Of a stretch of DNA of 43,803 bases, positions 17,051-25,919 are shown one piece after another. The translations under genes and the position numbers were made by a program. The DNA comes from JBECKS01 sp964557005 (GTDB lineage Bacteria > Pseudomonadota > Gammaproteobacteria > Pseudomonadales > JBECKS01), in the NCBI GenBank assembly GCA_964557005.1, contig CAZKYI010000013.1:1-43803 (forward strand), given 5' to 3'. The notes under the pieces are model-generated. The model did no database searches. It saw only the letters and a program-made list of their open reading frames with translations, and had not been told where the DNA came from. Position 1 is the stretch's first letter, and each line of letters begins with the position of its first letter.

Positions 17051-18337
17051 TCACTCATGTTGGGTGTTGGTATGATATTTACGCCTGTCGCCCACTTCAA
17101 TTCCAAAATCCTGATTGTATTGAATATGCAACCAGACTTGCTTCACTGAAGCCTCACGCATGGCAAGCATGAGATTTTTATTTTCAAGTATATTGGCAGG
17201 TGCAGAAAAATTAAATTCCGACCCAAGCTGAGCGCATGCGCTTTGTGCATCAGAGAAAGTCACTGTTGAGAGTGCCACATGCCATGATTTTTGTTCCGAA
17301 TGATAACAAGCCACTGCTTTGGCCGTTTCGCAACTGGTTAAATTCCAGCCTTCATATTCATCTAAATAAGCACAGGCAGCATGCTGATTTAAATCGGTAT
17401 TGAGATTCCACGACCAAAGATACTGGTACAAGCGCTCGTCATTTATTTTAAAATCATCGAGATTCAAAATATTGGTGCCGTTTAATAAATACTCACGCAC
17501 CTCATCAGCTGTGATTCTTGGCCACCGACCTTGTGCGAGAAACTTGTGCAAGCTGCCAAAACGGGTTCTGTCTTCTGCTTTGCGATTCAGCCCATTCAAA
17601 TCATTAAACGCAAGCTCGGCAATGTTTTTGTTTTCACCACAGAAAATATTTTTTCCGCCCATACGAAGTTCATCTTTCCATAAAATGATGCGTTTACCTG
17701 AATTCAGCACATCATATTTGGTGAGTGCATCAGGAATGCCTACGCAGCCACCACTGGCATAAATATGTTGTTGAATCCCTGTTTCAACCAGGAGCTGATA
17801 AAGATATTCGTGTTCGCCGTTACTGTGATCTTCAAGATATAAAACAAACACTTCCTGCGGATTCTGCTCAAGCCACTGCGCGATTTCCAATAACGCGTGT
17901 TTTAACGGCAAATCGTAGGCACTACAGCCCCAATGTAAAAACGGCAGGCTCCAGCGACTCACGCCATGACATAACAGCAAGTCATGTTTAAGTGTTGTGG
18001 CATTGAACGTCCAATGAATATCCAGCTCGATAAAACGTGCACCGTTGTGTAATTGCTCCCCAATACTCAAGTGTTGCTGGGTATCGTAATAGCGCAGCAA
18101 ATGGCGGTAGGCATCACTGTTATAGGAATTATGGGTACCTTGCAGATGCGTTTCACTGATTGGTGCATAAATATCAATTTGCCGTTGCAGCGCTAACAAA
18201 CGATAAAGCTGCTCATCGGGTGTTGCCTCACTTGTTGCCTGAGTAACACCCGAAACACACAGCAACACCAGCAAGGAAAAACCGTACACACATTGGCAAA
18301 TTGTCATTTGGCTTTTTCTTGTGTGTTTATCAAACAT
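17051..18337 (-). CDS. Secreted PI-PLC-like phosphodiesterase with lectin-like C-terminus
   Basis: This is a 428-residue exported protein: positive N-terminus, hydrophobic segment at about 18-32, and likely cleavage after VTQA. Residues about 60-320 match the phosphatidylinositol-specific phospholipase C X-box fold. LQGTHNSYNS contains H69, ARFIELDIHW contains E104 and D106, and LLCHG contains H124, the second catalytic His. Residues about 343-415 look like a C-type-lectin-like module: SWHVALSTVTFSDAQSAC, LGSEFNFSAPANILENKNL, and VWLHIQYN with paired Cys. A bacterial phospholipase or glycan-lipid phosphodiesterase is likely. The start is uncertain, because ATG 18307 also precedes the hydrophobic core and neither has a good ribosome site. 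It is divergent from the esterase at 18384. Confidence 0.72.
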   Translation of the reverse strand: MFDKHTRKSQMTICQCVYGFSLLVLLCVSGVTQATSEATPDEQLYRLLALQRQIDIYAPISETHLQGTHNSYNSDAYRHLLRYYDTQQHLSIGEQLHNGARFIELDIHWTFNATTLKHDLLLCHGVSRWSLPFLHWGCSAYDLPLKHALLEIAQWLEQNPQEVFVLYLEDHSNGEHEYLYQLLVETGIQQHIYASGGCVGIPDALTKYDVLNSGKRIILWKDELRMGGKNIFCGENKNIAELAFNDLNGLNRKAEDRTRFGSLHKFLAQGRWPRITADEVREYLLNGTNILNLDDFKINDERLYQYLWSWNLNTDLNQHAACAYLDEYEGWNLTSCETAKAVACYHSEQKSWHVALSTVTFSDAQSACAQLGSEFNFSAPANILENKNLMLAMREASVKQVWLHIQYNQDFGIEVGDRRKYHTNTQHE

Positions 18338-18383
18338 GGCTAGAGTACCAATCGGTCACAGATTGAACCACGGAGGATACCCC

Positions 18384-19322
18384 ATGAGCCTGATTTCCCG
18401 AATTTTTGATTTGTTTTTGCGCATTTTTGCAAAACCCTTGTTGAAATATCTGCCTCTGGTGCCGAGCCGTTTACGCAAGAATCAGGCATTCGAGCATAAA
18501 TATCTGCGTAAAAGTGCAAACCCCAAAGGCTCACGGGTAAGCGAACATAAATTGAACGGCGTGGAAGCACTGCTGATTCAACAGGATAAAGACTACCCAC
18601 AACAACACGGCATTATTTTTTACCTGCACGGTGGCGGTTATTGTGCAGGCTCACCCTGGGCTTACAAAAGATTACTGTGGCCACTGGCACGCGTCACCGA
18701 CATGCCGATTATGGCGATTGATTATCGCCAATCACCCAATCATGTTTTTCCTGCTGCGCTGGAAGACAGCATTCTCGCCTACAAGGCACTACTGGATATG
18801 GGCTACGCCGCCAGCAACATTTATGTGATGGGCGATTCCGCAGGCGGAAACCTGTGCCTTTCCACCTTGCTCAAAATTCGTGAAGAAAAATTGCCCCGCC
18901 CTTGCGCTGCGGTGGCTATTTCGCCCTGGAGTGACTTGAGCAATTCAGGTGATTCCGTGCGCTACAACGAAAAGCACGATGCCTATATTCCAGGCTTCAA
19001 ACAAATGAATGCAGCGGCCTGTTTATATGCAGGCAATACACCCTTGAATGATCCCTTGCTTTCACCTCTGTTTAATGAATTTCACGATTTGCCGCCGCTT
19101 AAAATTATTGTCGGGGACATTGAAGTGCTGCTTGATGATTCACGTCGTGTGTACGAAAAAGCCAAAGCCGCAGGTGTCGAAGTGGATTACAAGGCGTGGC
19201 GCGGCCAGTGCCATGTATTCCCCTTGTTTGCTTTTTTACCCGAAGCAAAACAGGCTTTAAGGGAAATCAGTGTTTTTGTGGAAAAATATCGCGTAAGCGT
19301 TGAGCAACAACAGGCCGCCTAG
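18384..19322 (+). CDS. HSL-family alpha/beta hydrolase (esterase)
   Basis: This is a 312-residue family IV esterase. ATG 18384 follows CGGAGGA at 18371-18377, so the 21-codon upstream extension is rejected. HGGG is at 82-85 (YLHGGGYCAGSP), AIDYRQSPNHVFP at 111-123, and nucleophile S152 in GDSAGGN. The acid is in VGDIEVLLDDSR and the His in GQCHVFPLF. The N-terminus (ISRIFDLFLRIFAKPLL) is amphipathic and may bind membranes. Its TAG stop overlaps the TAG of the opposing cysB-like gene in a shared CTAG at 19319-19322. The substrate is unknown. Together with 13179-14207 it suggests capacity for ester or lipid catabolism. Confidence 0.89.
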   Translation: MSLISRIFDLFLRIFAKPLLKYLPLVPSRLRKNQAFEHKYLRKSANPKGSRVSEHKLNGVEALLIQQDKDYPQQHGIIFYLHGGGYCAGSPWAYKRLLWPLARVTDMPIMAIDYRQSPNHVFPAALEDSILAYKALLDMGYAASNIYVMGDSAGGNLCLSTLLKIREEKLPRPCAAVAISPWSDLSNSGDSVRYNEKHDAYIPGFKQMNAAACLYAGNTPLNDPLLSPLFNEFHDLPPLKIIVGDIEVLLDDSRRVYEKAKAAGVEVDYKAWRGQCHVFPLFAFLPEAKQALREISVFVEKYRVSVEQQQAA

Positions 19323-20215
19323 GGAAGGGGGTAATCCGGCGCACACAGTTTCATAAAATTATGGGCATATTGGCGCAGGAAATGTCCCTTTCTTATCGCC
19401 AGTTTGGTTTCATGTTCGGGAAACACATGCGCTGCATCGAGCAGCTGTAGCTGTCGATCTTTTTCTGCGGAAAACGCGACTGAAGCAATAATACCCACCC
19501 CCAAGCCCAGCTCGACGTAGGACTTGATCACATCGGCATCGAGTGCCGAAATAATAATATCGGGCTGCACACCCACCGCCGCAAAAGCCTGTTCCACACT
19601 GTGCCTGCCAGTAAACCCTTCGTGATAGGTAATGATGGGATGCTCGGCAATGGCCTCCAGCGTAAGCGGCACTTTTTTAGTGAGCGGGTGGCCTTTGGGT
19701 ACCACGACAGCATGCGACCAGCGATAAACAGGGAGGGTATTCAATTCCTCAATCTCTGCCAGTATTTCGGTTGCCAGACCAATATCCGCTTCCCCTTTCA
19801 GCAGCATCTGTGCAATTTCATTCGGGCTACCTTGATGCAATTTTAAATGCACTTTGGGAAATTGTTGTTTGAACTGCGTAATCACTTTGGGCAACAGGTA
19901 ACGTGCCTGTGTATGCGTGGTTGCAATGGTCAACTGCCCGCTGTCCACCTGACTATAATCATTGGCGAGTGTACGGATATTGCCCAGTTCAATGAGCATG
20001 CGTTCCACAATTTTGACCATATCCTTGCCTGGGTCAGTCAGCCCCAATAAACGCTTGCCCTTGCGCACATACAACTCCACACCCAGTTCATCTTCCAGAT
20101 CCTTGATGTGTTTTGAAACACCCGACTGCGAGGTGAAAAGCGCATTGGCCACCTGTGTCAGATTGAAATCATGTCTGACCGTTTCATGCACAATGCGTAG
20201 TTGCTGAAAGTTCAT
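19319..20215 (-). CDS. cysB: LysR-type regulator, CysB/Cbl-like
   Basis: This 298-residue LysR-family regulator matches the CysB/Cbl branch: MNFQQLRIVHETVRHDFNLT, a helix-turn-helix with QVANALFTSQSGVSKHIKDL at 21-40, then EDELGVELYVRKGKRL. The effector domain begins about residue 90 (GQLTIATTHTQARYLLP). CysB senses N-acetylserine and sulfate limitation and activates sulfur-uptake genes. Its ATG overlaps the cysA stop in ATGA, making it the last gene of the transporter operon, so transporter and regulator are made together. It is some 20-25 residues shorter than E. coli CysB, which could mean a trimmed C-terminus. Cbl is the alternative assignment. Confidence 0.86.
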   Translation of the reverse strand: MNFQQLRIVHETVRHDFNLTQVANALFTSQSGVSKHIKDLEDELGVELYVRKGKRLLGLTDPGKDMVKIVERMLIELGNIRTLANDYSQVDSGQLTIATTHTQARYLLPKVITQFKQQFPKVHLKLHQGSPNEIAQMLLKGEADIGLATEILAEIEELNTLPVYRWSHAVVVPKGHPLTKKVPLTLEAIAEHPIITYHEGFTGRHSVEQAFAAVGVQPDIIISALDADVIKSYVELGLGVGIIASVAFSAEKDRQLQLLDAAHVFPEHETKLAIRKGHFLRQYAHNFMKLCAPDYPLP

Positions 20216-21279
20216 GAGCGTTCAAACAGTTTGAGTTGTGAGGGCAGCAAACGCACCAGTTGCTCAGGCTGAATATTCAGCACACTTAAAGCGTCACGGG
20301 AAAGTTCAACTTCAAAATGTTGCTGATTATTTTCACCAACGCCATCCAGCTCCACTCTCACCTGATTGCCAAAAGCCAAAATACGATCAACCTTTGCACG
20401 AATACCCTGCTCGCCACTCAGGTCGGTGACAATCTCCAGCTCATGCGGGCGAGCAAAGGCATACACTTCCGCACCGTGAGCAATATCACTCTGACCATGA
20501 GGCAAGGCATCGTCACCGACATGAAGCCTGTCCTGCTCAACACGACCATGAAACAGATTGACCGAGCCGAGAAAGCCGTACACAAAAGGCGTTTGCGGGT
20601 GGTTGTAAACTTCTTCGGGTGTGCCCACTTGTTCCACCTTGCCGTGATCCATCAACACAACCCGATCGGCCACTTCCAATGCTTCTTCCTGATCATGGGT
20701 GACAAAAATGGAGGTGATATGCAGTTCGTCATGCAGCTTGCGCAACCAGCGTCTCAATTCCTTGCGCACCTTGGCATCGAGCGCACCAAAAGGCTCATCT
20801 AACAGCAATACACTCGGTTCTACTGCCAGTGCACGCGCCAGCGCGATACGTTGACGTTGCCCACCTGACAACTGCGCAGGAAAACGATCACCCAGCCAGT
20901 CAAGCTGTACCAGATTCAGCAGCGCATGGACTTTTTCCTGAATCTGTTTCTCGGTCGGGCGAATTTTGCGCGGACGCATACGCAAACCAAAGGCTACGTT
21001 ATCAAACACCGTCATATGCTTGAATAATGCATAATGTTGAAACACAAAGCCCACCTGACGCTCACGTACATGTGTACCCGATGTATCTTCACCTTCCAGA
21101 ATCACCGAACCGCTGTCGGGTTGTTCAAGACCCGCAATGATGCGCAACAAGGTGGTTTTACCGCAGCCTGAAGGCCCCAATAAAGCCACCAGTTCTCCCG
21201 CTGGAAAATCGAGTGTGATGTCCTGTAAGGCGGTAAAAGTGCCAAATTGCTTACGCAGGTTTTTTACTTGAATACTCAT
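20212..21279 (-). CDS. cysA: Sulfate/thiosulfate ABC transporter ATP-binding protein CysA
   Basis: This is the 355-residue ATPase that powers sulfate and thiosulfate import at the inner membrane. Walker A GPSGCGKT is at 35-42, the Q-loop at FVFQHYALF, signature LSGGQ at 137-141 and Walker B LLLDEP at 158-163, followed by the H-loop VTHDQEEAL. After about 240 comes the C-terminal TOBE-like regulatory domain (VYAFARPHELEI) typical of CysA. It is 22 bases downstream of cysW and overlaps the cysB-like start by 4 bases. Gene order Sbp-CysT-CysW-CysA is the classical one. Function is secure. Confidence 0.96.
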   Translation of the reverse strand: MSIQVKNLRKQFGTFTALQDITLDFPAGELVALLGPSGCGKTTLLRIIAGLEQPDSGSVILEGEDTSGTHVRERQVGFVFQHYALFKHMTVFDNVAFGLRMRPRKIRPTEKQIQEKVHALLNLVQLDWLGDRFPAQLSGGQRQRIALARALAVEPSVLLLDEPFGALDAKVRKELRRWLRKLHDELHITSIFVTHDQEEALEVADRVVLMDHGKVEQVGTPEEVYNHPQTPFVYGFLGSVNLFHGRVEQDRLHVGDDALPHGQSDIAHGAEVYAFARPHELEIVTDLSGEQGIRAKVDRILAFGNQVRVELDGVGENNQQHFEVELSRDALSVLNIQPEQLVRLLPSQLKLFERS

Positions 21280-21301
21280 AAATCGATACTCTTTTGTTCA
21301 T

Positions 21302-22171
21302 TTAATGTTTCTTGATGCTCTGCTCGGCACGGTGTTCAACCCAGGTTTTCAGAACCAAAGTGACCAGGGCGAGCAGTGCCAGTACCGATGCCACTGCAAA
21401 GGCAGCAGAAAACTGATACTCGTTATAAAGAATTTCTACATGCAGCGGCATGGTGTTGGTGTATCCACGAATGTGCCCCGATACCACCGACACGGCACCG
21501 AATTCACCCATCGCACGGGCATTACATAGAATCACACCGTAGAGCAGCCCCCACTTGATATTGGGCAAGGTGATGTACCAAAAGGTTTGCCATCCACCAG
21601 CACCCAGAACCACAGCGGCTTCTTCCTCTTCCTTACCTTGTGCCTGCATTAAGGGGATTAATTCTCGTGCAACAAAAGGGAAAGTCACAAACACCGTAGC
21701 CAATACGATGCCGGGGATGGCAAAAATCACTTTCATGTTGTTCTCTATCAACCAGCTACCAAACCAGCCGCTGGCACCGAATACCAAGACATACATCAAA
21801 CCCACCACCACGGGCGAAACCGAAAACGGCAAATCAATCAGGGTAATCAGAAACTGCTTGCCCCTGAATTCAAATTTGGCAATCGCCCATGCAGCGGCAA
21901 CACCAAACACCAGATTGAGCGGCACCGATATAACTGCGGTGAGCAAGGTCAGTTTGATTGCAGAAAGCGCGTCAGGGTCTAACAGCGACTGCCAGTACAC
22001 TTGCACACCCTTGCGTAGCGCCTCAACAAACACCGCCACCAGTGGCAGCAGCAAAAACACTGCGAAAAAGGTCAGCGATACCAGCAGTAAAGTCCACTTG
22101 AGCCAGGCGGCTTCACGCGTAGCGGCATTACGCTCGAATCGGGTTTGTTGTGAAAAAGTCAGTGATGACAT
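21302..22171 (-). CDS. cysW: Sulfate ABC transporter permease CysW
   Basis: This 289-residue inner-membrane permease has about six membrane segments and forms the channel together with CysT. The cytoplasmic EAA loop that contacts CysA reads EEEEAAVVLGAGGWQTFWYI. The N-terminal portion (WLKWTLLLVSLTFFAVFLLL) is the first membrane helix, and GEFGAVSVVSGHIRG is the conserved signature near the C-terminus that distinguishes CysW. The start overlaps the cysT stop by one base (TAATG at 22171), so translation is coupled. Function is secure. Confidence 0.96.
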   Translation of the reverse strand: MSSLTFSQQTRFERNAATREAAWLKWTLLLVSLTFFAVFLLLPLVAVFVEALRKGVQVYWQSLLDPDALSAIKLTLLTAVISVPLNLVFGVAAAWAIAKFEFRGKQFLITLIDLPFSVSPVVVGLMYVLVFGASGWFGSWLIENNMKVIFAIPGIVLATVFVTFPFVARELIPLMQAQGKEEEEAAVVLGAGGWQTFWYITLPNIKWGLLYGVILCNARAMGEFGAVSVVSGHIRGYTNTMPLHVEILYNEYQFSAAFAVASVLALLALVTLVLKTWVEHRAEQSIKKH

Positions 22172-23010
22172 TACTGTGCCCTCCCTGTCCGTTTTGCAGT
22201 CCAGCCCTGTAACGCGTTAATGATGAACAACATGATGAAAGAGATGACCAGCATCACCACCGCAATCGCGGTTGCACCCACATAGTCGTACTGCTCCAGC
22301 TTGGTGATAATCAACAGCGGCGTAATTTCGGACACCATCGGAATATTGCCCGCAATAAAAATCACCGAACCGTACTCGCCCACGGCACGCGCAAAGGCCA
22401 AGGCAAAGCCGGTGAGCAAGGCAGGCAACAGAATGGGGAACACCACATAGCGAAAGGATTGCCAGCGATTGGCACCGAGACTGGCAGCCGCTTCTTCAAA
22501 TTCGGTTTCCATATCCTCAAGAATGGGTTGCACCGTGCGCACCACAAAAGGCAACCCAATGAACACCAAAGCTATAAATATACCGATGGGTGTAAATGCC
22601 ACCTTGATGCCCAGCACCCCTTCAATGTACTGACCGAGCCAGCCATTGGGCGCATAAAGCGCCGTGAGTGAAATACCCGCAACCGCCGTTGGCAACGCGA
22701 AAGGTAAATCGACCAGTGCATCGACAATTTTCTTGCCTGGAAAGGAATAACGCACCAGCACCCACGCCAATAGCAGGCCGAATACCGCATTGGTGAGCGC
22801 CGCCGCCAGAGAAGCACCAAAAGAAATTCTGTAAGACGCAAGCACCTTGGGCGAAGTAACCACTGCCCAGAATTCCGAGGGAGACAACTCACTGGCCTTG
22901 ATAAATACCGCTGCGATGGGAATCAATACGATGAGCGACAGATAGACCAAGGTATATCCCATCGTCAGGTTAAACCCTGGTAATACACTGAAAGAACGAT
23001 GACCAGCCAT
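22171..23010 (-). CDS. cysT: Sulfate ABC transporter permease CysT (CysU)
   Basis: This 279-residue partner permease of CysW has about six membrane segments (for example TMGYTLVYLSLIVLIPIAAV). The EAA loop reads EFEEAAASLGANRWQSFRYV and the signature GEYGSVIFIAGNIP lies near the C-terminus. Residues DLPFALPTAVAGISL form the conserved mid-protein segment. The ATG overlaps the preceding sulfate-binding-protein stop by one base. Together with CysW, CysA and the two Sbp proteins it would import sulfate from the periplasm for cysteine synthesis. Function is secure. Confidence 0.96.
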   Translation of the reverse strand: MAGHRSFSVLPGFNLTMGYTLVYLSLIVLIPIAAVFIKASELSPSEFWAVVTSPKVLASYRISFGASLAAALTNAVFGLLLAWVLVRYSFPGKKIVDALVDLPFALPTAVAGISLTALYAPNGWLGQYIEGVLGIKVAFTPIGIFIALVFIGLPFVVRTVQPILEDMETEFEEAAASLGANRWQSFRYVVFPILLPALLTGFALAFARAVGEYGSVIFIAGNIPMVSEITPLLIITKLEQYDYVGATAIAVVMLVISFIMLFIINALQGWTAKRTGRAQ

Positions 23011-24035
23011 TAGAAACGGTTCTCCATAATCTGATCAAACAAGGCACCATCGGCAAAATGCGCTTTCTTGACTGCATCCCAGCCGCCCAGTTGTTTTTCA
23101 ACCGAAAAGGTTTTTATCGGCGGGAACTGCTGCTGATAACGCGCCAATACGGCAGCACTGCGCGGGCGAAAATTGTGTGAGGCAATGATTTCCTGCCCTT
23201 GCTCTGAAAACAGGAAATCCAGATAGGCACGCGCCAGCGTTTCCGTACCCCGTTTCTTCACAACCGTATTGATGACTGCCAATGGTGCTGCCGCTTCGAT
23301 AGACACGGAGGGATATACAATATCGAACTTGTCACTGCCCAGCTCCTTACTGATCAAAATGCCCTCGTTTTCAAAAGTAACCAGCACATCACCTATGCCA
23401 CGCTGCGTAAAGGTGGTAGTTGCACCACGACCGCCACCATCAAGCACTGGAACATTCTTGAACAGTTTGTTGACAAAATCCTTGGCCTTCTTTTCATCGT
23501 TGGCATTTTTATTCAGGGCATAACCCCATACGGCAAGATAGGTATAGCGACCATTACCGGAAGTTTTCGGGTTAGGCACAATCACTTGCAACCCGGGGCG
23601 TGCCAAATCATCCCAGTCCTTGATTTTTTTGGGATTACCCTTGCGTACCAGAAACACGGTAGTGGTGGTGTAAGGTGTGGCCTGATGCGGAAATTGTTCA
23701 CGCCAGTTGGCAGAAACCAGCCCTTTCTCCACCAACACATCAATGTCTGGACTTTGATTCATGGTCACCACATCGGCCTCCAAACCTTCAGCAACTGCCG
23801 AGGCCTGCCGGGTAGAACCACCATGAGACTGATTAACACTCACCTTGGCACCGTTTTTTTGCTGCCAGAAAGCTTCAAATGCCGGATTGATTTCCTTGTA
23901 GAGCTCACGGGAAACATCGTAAGACACATTGAGCAAGGTGTTTTGTGCCAACACGGCACCAGCACCTGCCATCAAAGTGCCGAACACTGCCAGAATGGCA
24001 ATCCTGCGGCCTGTTGAAATAAGAGATAAAGACAT
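23010..24035 (-). CDS. sbp: Periplasmic sulfate-binding protein
   Basis: This 341-residue exported protein has a signal peptide from the ATG at 24035 (MSLSLISTGRRIAILAVFG, cleavage after GAVLA), with AGGAG upstream. A 16-codon extension beyond it is rejected. Family features are LLNVSYDVSRELYKEINPAF, VSVNQSHGGSTRQASAV, ADVVTMNQSPDIDVL, NPKTSGNGRYTYLA and the DFLFSEQGQ C-terminal text. Sbp captures sulfate in the periplasm and hands it to CysT/CysW. An AT-rich stretch and the palindrome ATAAGCTTAT near 24115 precede the gene and may hold a CysB-controlled promoter. A second sbp lies at 24872-25888. Confidence 0.95.
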   Translation of the reverse strand: MSLSLISTGRRIAILAVFGTLMAGAGAVLAQNTLLNVSYDVSRELYKEINPAFEAFWQQKNGAKVSVNQSHGGSTRQASAVAEGLEADVVTMNQSPDIDVLVEKGLVSANWREQFPHQATPYTTTTVFLVRKGNPKKIKDWDDLARPGLQVIVPNPKTSGNGRYTYLAVWGYALNKNANDEKKAKDFVNKLFKNVPVLDGGGRGATTTFTQRGIGDVLVTFENEGILISKELGSDKFDIVYPSVSIEAAAPLAVINTVVKKRGTETLARAYLDFLFSEQGQEIIASHNFRPRSAAVLARYQQQFPPIKTFSVEKQLGGWDAVKKAHFADGALFDQIMENRF

Positions 24036-24120
24036 AAATAACTCCTGAATTAAGATAGCTGTAACGGTGGGAAGTCTAGCCAAGGCTCCTTAGAACCTAA
24101 AATAATAAAAATTTATAAGC

Positions 24121-24738
24121 TTATGCACATATTCGTATATCAACAGGTGACACAGGCTGGCCTGCAAGCGCTATCGCATCACACAAGGCGTGTGTCAGCA
24201 CTTTTATCAGTGGCCACACACCGAAACCTGAATCAACATTGATATGGCCTGCATAACCGGCATCATGGAAAGCCAGCTTCCAGCGTTTGGCCCAGGCATA
24301 GGCATGCTCAATTTTTACCCAGGGATCATTACGACTGCCGATTAACAATCCGGAGATACCCAAAGCATGGTTAGGCAGGTAAGCAGCAATACTTTCCAAA
24401 GAGGCAGCATCCTGATGTTCTGTATCCCTGACACCAGACAAGGAAAATCTTTGTGGATCAGCAGGTGCTACCAGAATGCACCCTTTCACCTTGTCGGAAC
24501 GATTGGCAATGGCAAGGGCGCTGGCAAGACAGCCAAAACTGTGCGCTACAATGATTGCCGGATTCTCACTTTCATCTATCGTGCGTGTGATCTCTCTCGC
24601 CCATTCGTGCAGAACGGGGCTTTCCCAATCAATACCACTGACGCGTTGTGCGTGGGGTATTTCTGATTCCAGCCAGCTTTGCCAGTGATGCTCATCACTG
24701 CCGTGGTAGCCCGGGACAATTAAAATTCGGATATTCAC
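24121..24738 (-). CDS. RBBP9/YdeN-type small alpha/beta hydrolase
   Basis: This 205-residue hydrolase belongs to the serine hydrolase family of RBBP9/YdeN. It begins with ILIVPGYHGSDEHHWQSWLE, has nucleophile S67 in VAHSFGC, and a C-terminal catalytic His in AGHINVDSGFG with D in SRNDPW. There is no signal peptide, so it is cytoplasmic. Substrates of the family are mostly unknown. It is inserted between two sulfate-binding-protein genes on the same strand, so it is likely cotranscribed under sulfur limitation. A role in releasing sulfur or ester groups is possible but is inference only. A 10-bp inverted repeat lies upstream at 24781-24852. Confidence 0.85.
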   Translation of the reverse strand: MNIRILIVPGYHGSDEHHWQSWLESEIPHAQRVSGIDWESPVLHEWAREITRTIDESENPAIIVAHSFGCLASALAIANRSDKVKGCILVAPADPQRFSLSGVRDTEHQDAASLESIAAYLPNHALGISGLLIGSRNDPWVKIEHAYAWAKRWKLAFHDAGYAGHINVDSGFGVWPLIKVLTHALCDAIALAGQPVSPVDIRICA

Positions 24739-24780
24739 AATAAACTCCCATAATGCGTGTTTGAGTTACTGTAAAAAGGA

Positions 24781-24852
24781 CTGATGTTTACCCCCCAGAC
24801 AAAACCACCTTAACTATGCTCTGGATTGGTTCTGCTGGAAGATAAACATCAG
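24781..24852. repeat. Perfect 10-bp inverted repeat with 52-base spacer
   Basis: CTGATGTTTA at 24781-24790 is repeated inverted as TAAACATCAG at 24843-24852, in the gap between a sulfate-binding-protein gene (upstream) and the RBBP9-like gene. It could be an intra-operon RNA stem that protects or attenuates transcript segments, or a relic of a small mobile element. Confidence 0.45.
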
Positions 24853-24871
24853 GGGAATAATCGGGACTCGA

Positions 24872-25888
24872 CTATCGGTTGGTATAAATCTGGTTAAACA
24901 AACCATCGTCTGCAAAATGGGCTTTTTGCGCTTTTTCCCAACCACCAAATACTTCATCAATGGTAAAGGTGCTCAGCTTGGGGAAACGTGCAAGATCTTT
25001 AGGATCGGCATGTTGCGGCAAGCTTGGACGATAGTAATGTTTGGCCGCCAAATGTTGCCCTACCGGAGAATACAGGTAATCAAGATAGGCTTTGGCTACT
25101 TTCTCTGTACCGTGTTTTTTGGCATTGCCATCAACCACAGTGACAGGCGGTTCGGCAAGAATGGACACGGAAGGCACGATGATTTCAAACTTGTCCGGGC
25201 CCAGTTCGTTTACAGACAGGAAGGCTTCGTTTTCCCATGAAATAAACACATCACCTATACCGCGTTGTACGAAAGTGGTGGTTGAACCGCGCGCGCCTGA
25301 ATCCAGTACCAGCACATTTTTATAGATTTTGGTCACAAACTCTTTGGCAGCTTTCTCATCACCATTGGTGCGTTTTAATTCATAGCCCCATGCTGCGAGA
25401 TAGTTCCAGCGTGCACCGCCCGACGTTAACGGGTTAGGCGTAATCACACCAATGCCGGGTTTGGCCAAATCGTCCCAATCCTTGATGTTTTTCGGATTAC
25501 CTTTGCGCACCAGAAAAACGATGGTCGAAGTATAGGGAGAACTGTTATTCGGCAAACGTTTTTGCCAATCCGCAGGTAATTTACCTGTTAACTGGCCAAT
25601 TTCACCGATGTCATAGGCCAAAGCCAGTGTCACCACATCGGCTTCAAGACCATCAATCACCGCACGCGCCTGTTTTCCCGCACCGCCATGTGATTGTTTG
25701 ATGGTGACTGTCTGTCCAGTTGTTTGTTTCCAGTGTTTAACAAACTCGGGATTGAATGACTGATACAACTCGCGGGTTGGATCATAGGAAACATTCAGCA
25801 GCTCTATATCTTTAGAGGCGTGTAGCCCGGCAGACAACAGCACACTGGTGCCTGCCAAAAGGGTTAATAATTTGATTCTTGAAAACAT
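24872..25888 (-). CDS. sbp: Second periplasmic sulfate-binding protein
   Basis: This is a 338-residue exported paralogue of the protein at 23010-24035. The signal peptide is MFSRIKLLTLLAGTSVLLSA with cleavage after GLHA. Shared Sbp features are LLNVSYDPTRELYQSFNPEF, IKQSHGGAGKQARAV, ADVVTLALAYDIGEIG, NPLTSGGARWNYLA and AKAYLDYLYSPVGQ. It differs noticeably from the first, so it is an old duplication or separate acquisition and may prefer another oxyanion such as thiosulfate or selenate/molybdate (inference). It is 31 bases downstream of the porin gene, probably in the same transcript. Confidence 0.94.
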   Translation of the reverse strand: MFSRIKLLTLLAGTSVLLSAGLHASKDIELLNVSYDPTRELYQSFNPEFVKHWKQTTGQTVTIKQSHGGAGKQARAVIDGLEADVVTLALAYDIGEIGQLTGKLPADWQKRLPNNSSPYTSTIVFLVRKGNPKNIKDWDDLAKPGIGVITPNPLTSGGARWNYLAAWGYELKRTNGDEKAAKEFVTKIYKNVLVLDSGARGSTTTFVQRGIGDVFISWENEAFLSVNELGPDKFEIIVPSVSILAEPPVTVVDGNAKKHGTEKVAKAYLDYLYSPVGQHLAAKHYYRPSLPQHADPKDLARFPKLSTFTIDEVFGGWEKAQKAHFADDGLFNQIYTNR

Positions 25889-25919
25889 GAGATAACTCCT
25901 GAGTATTTAAAATGGGGGA

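Noticed and set aside
21555..22220. 221-codon frame opposite cysW
   Set aside because: Ser/Thr-rich antisense shadow of a well-supported permease gene.
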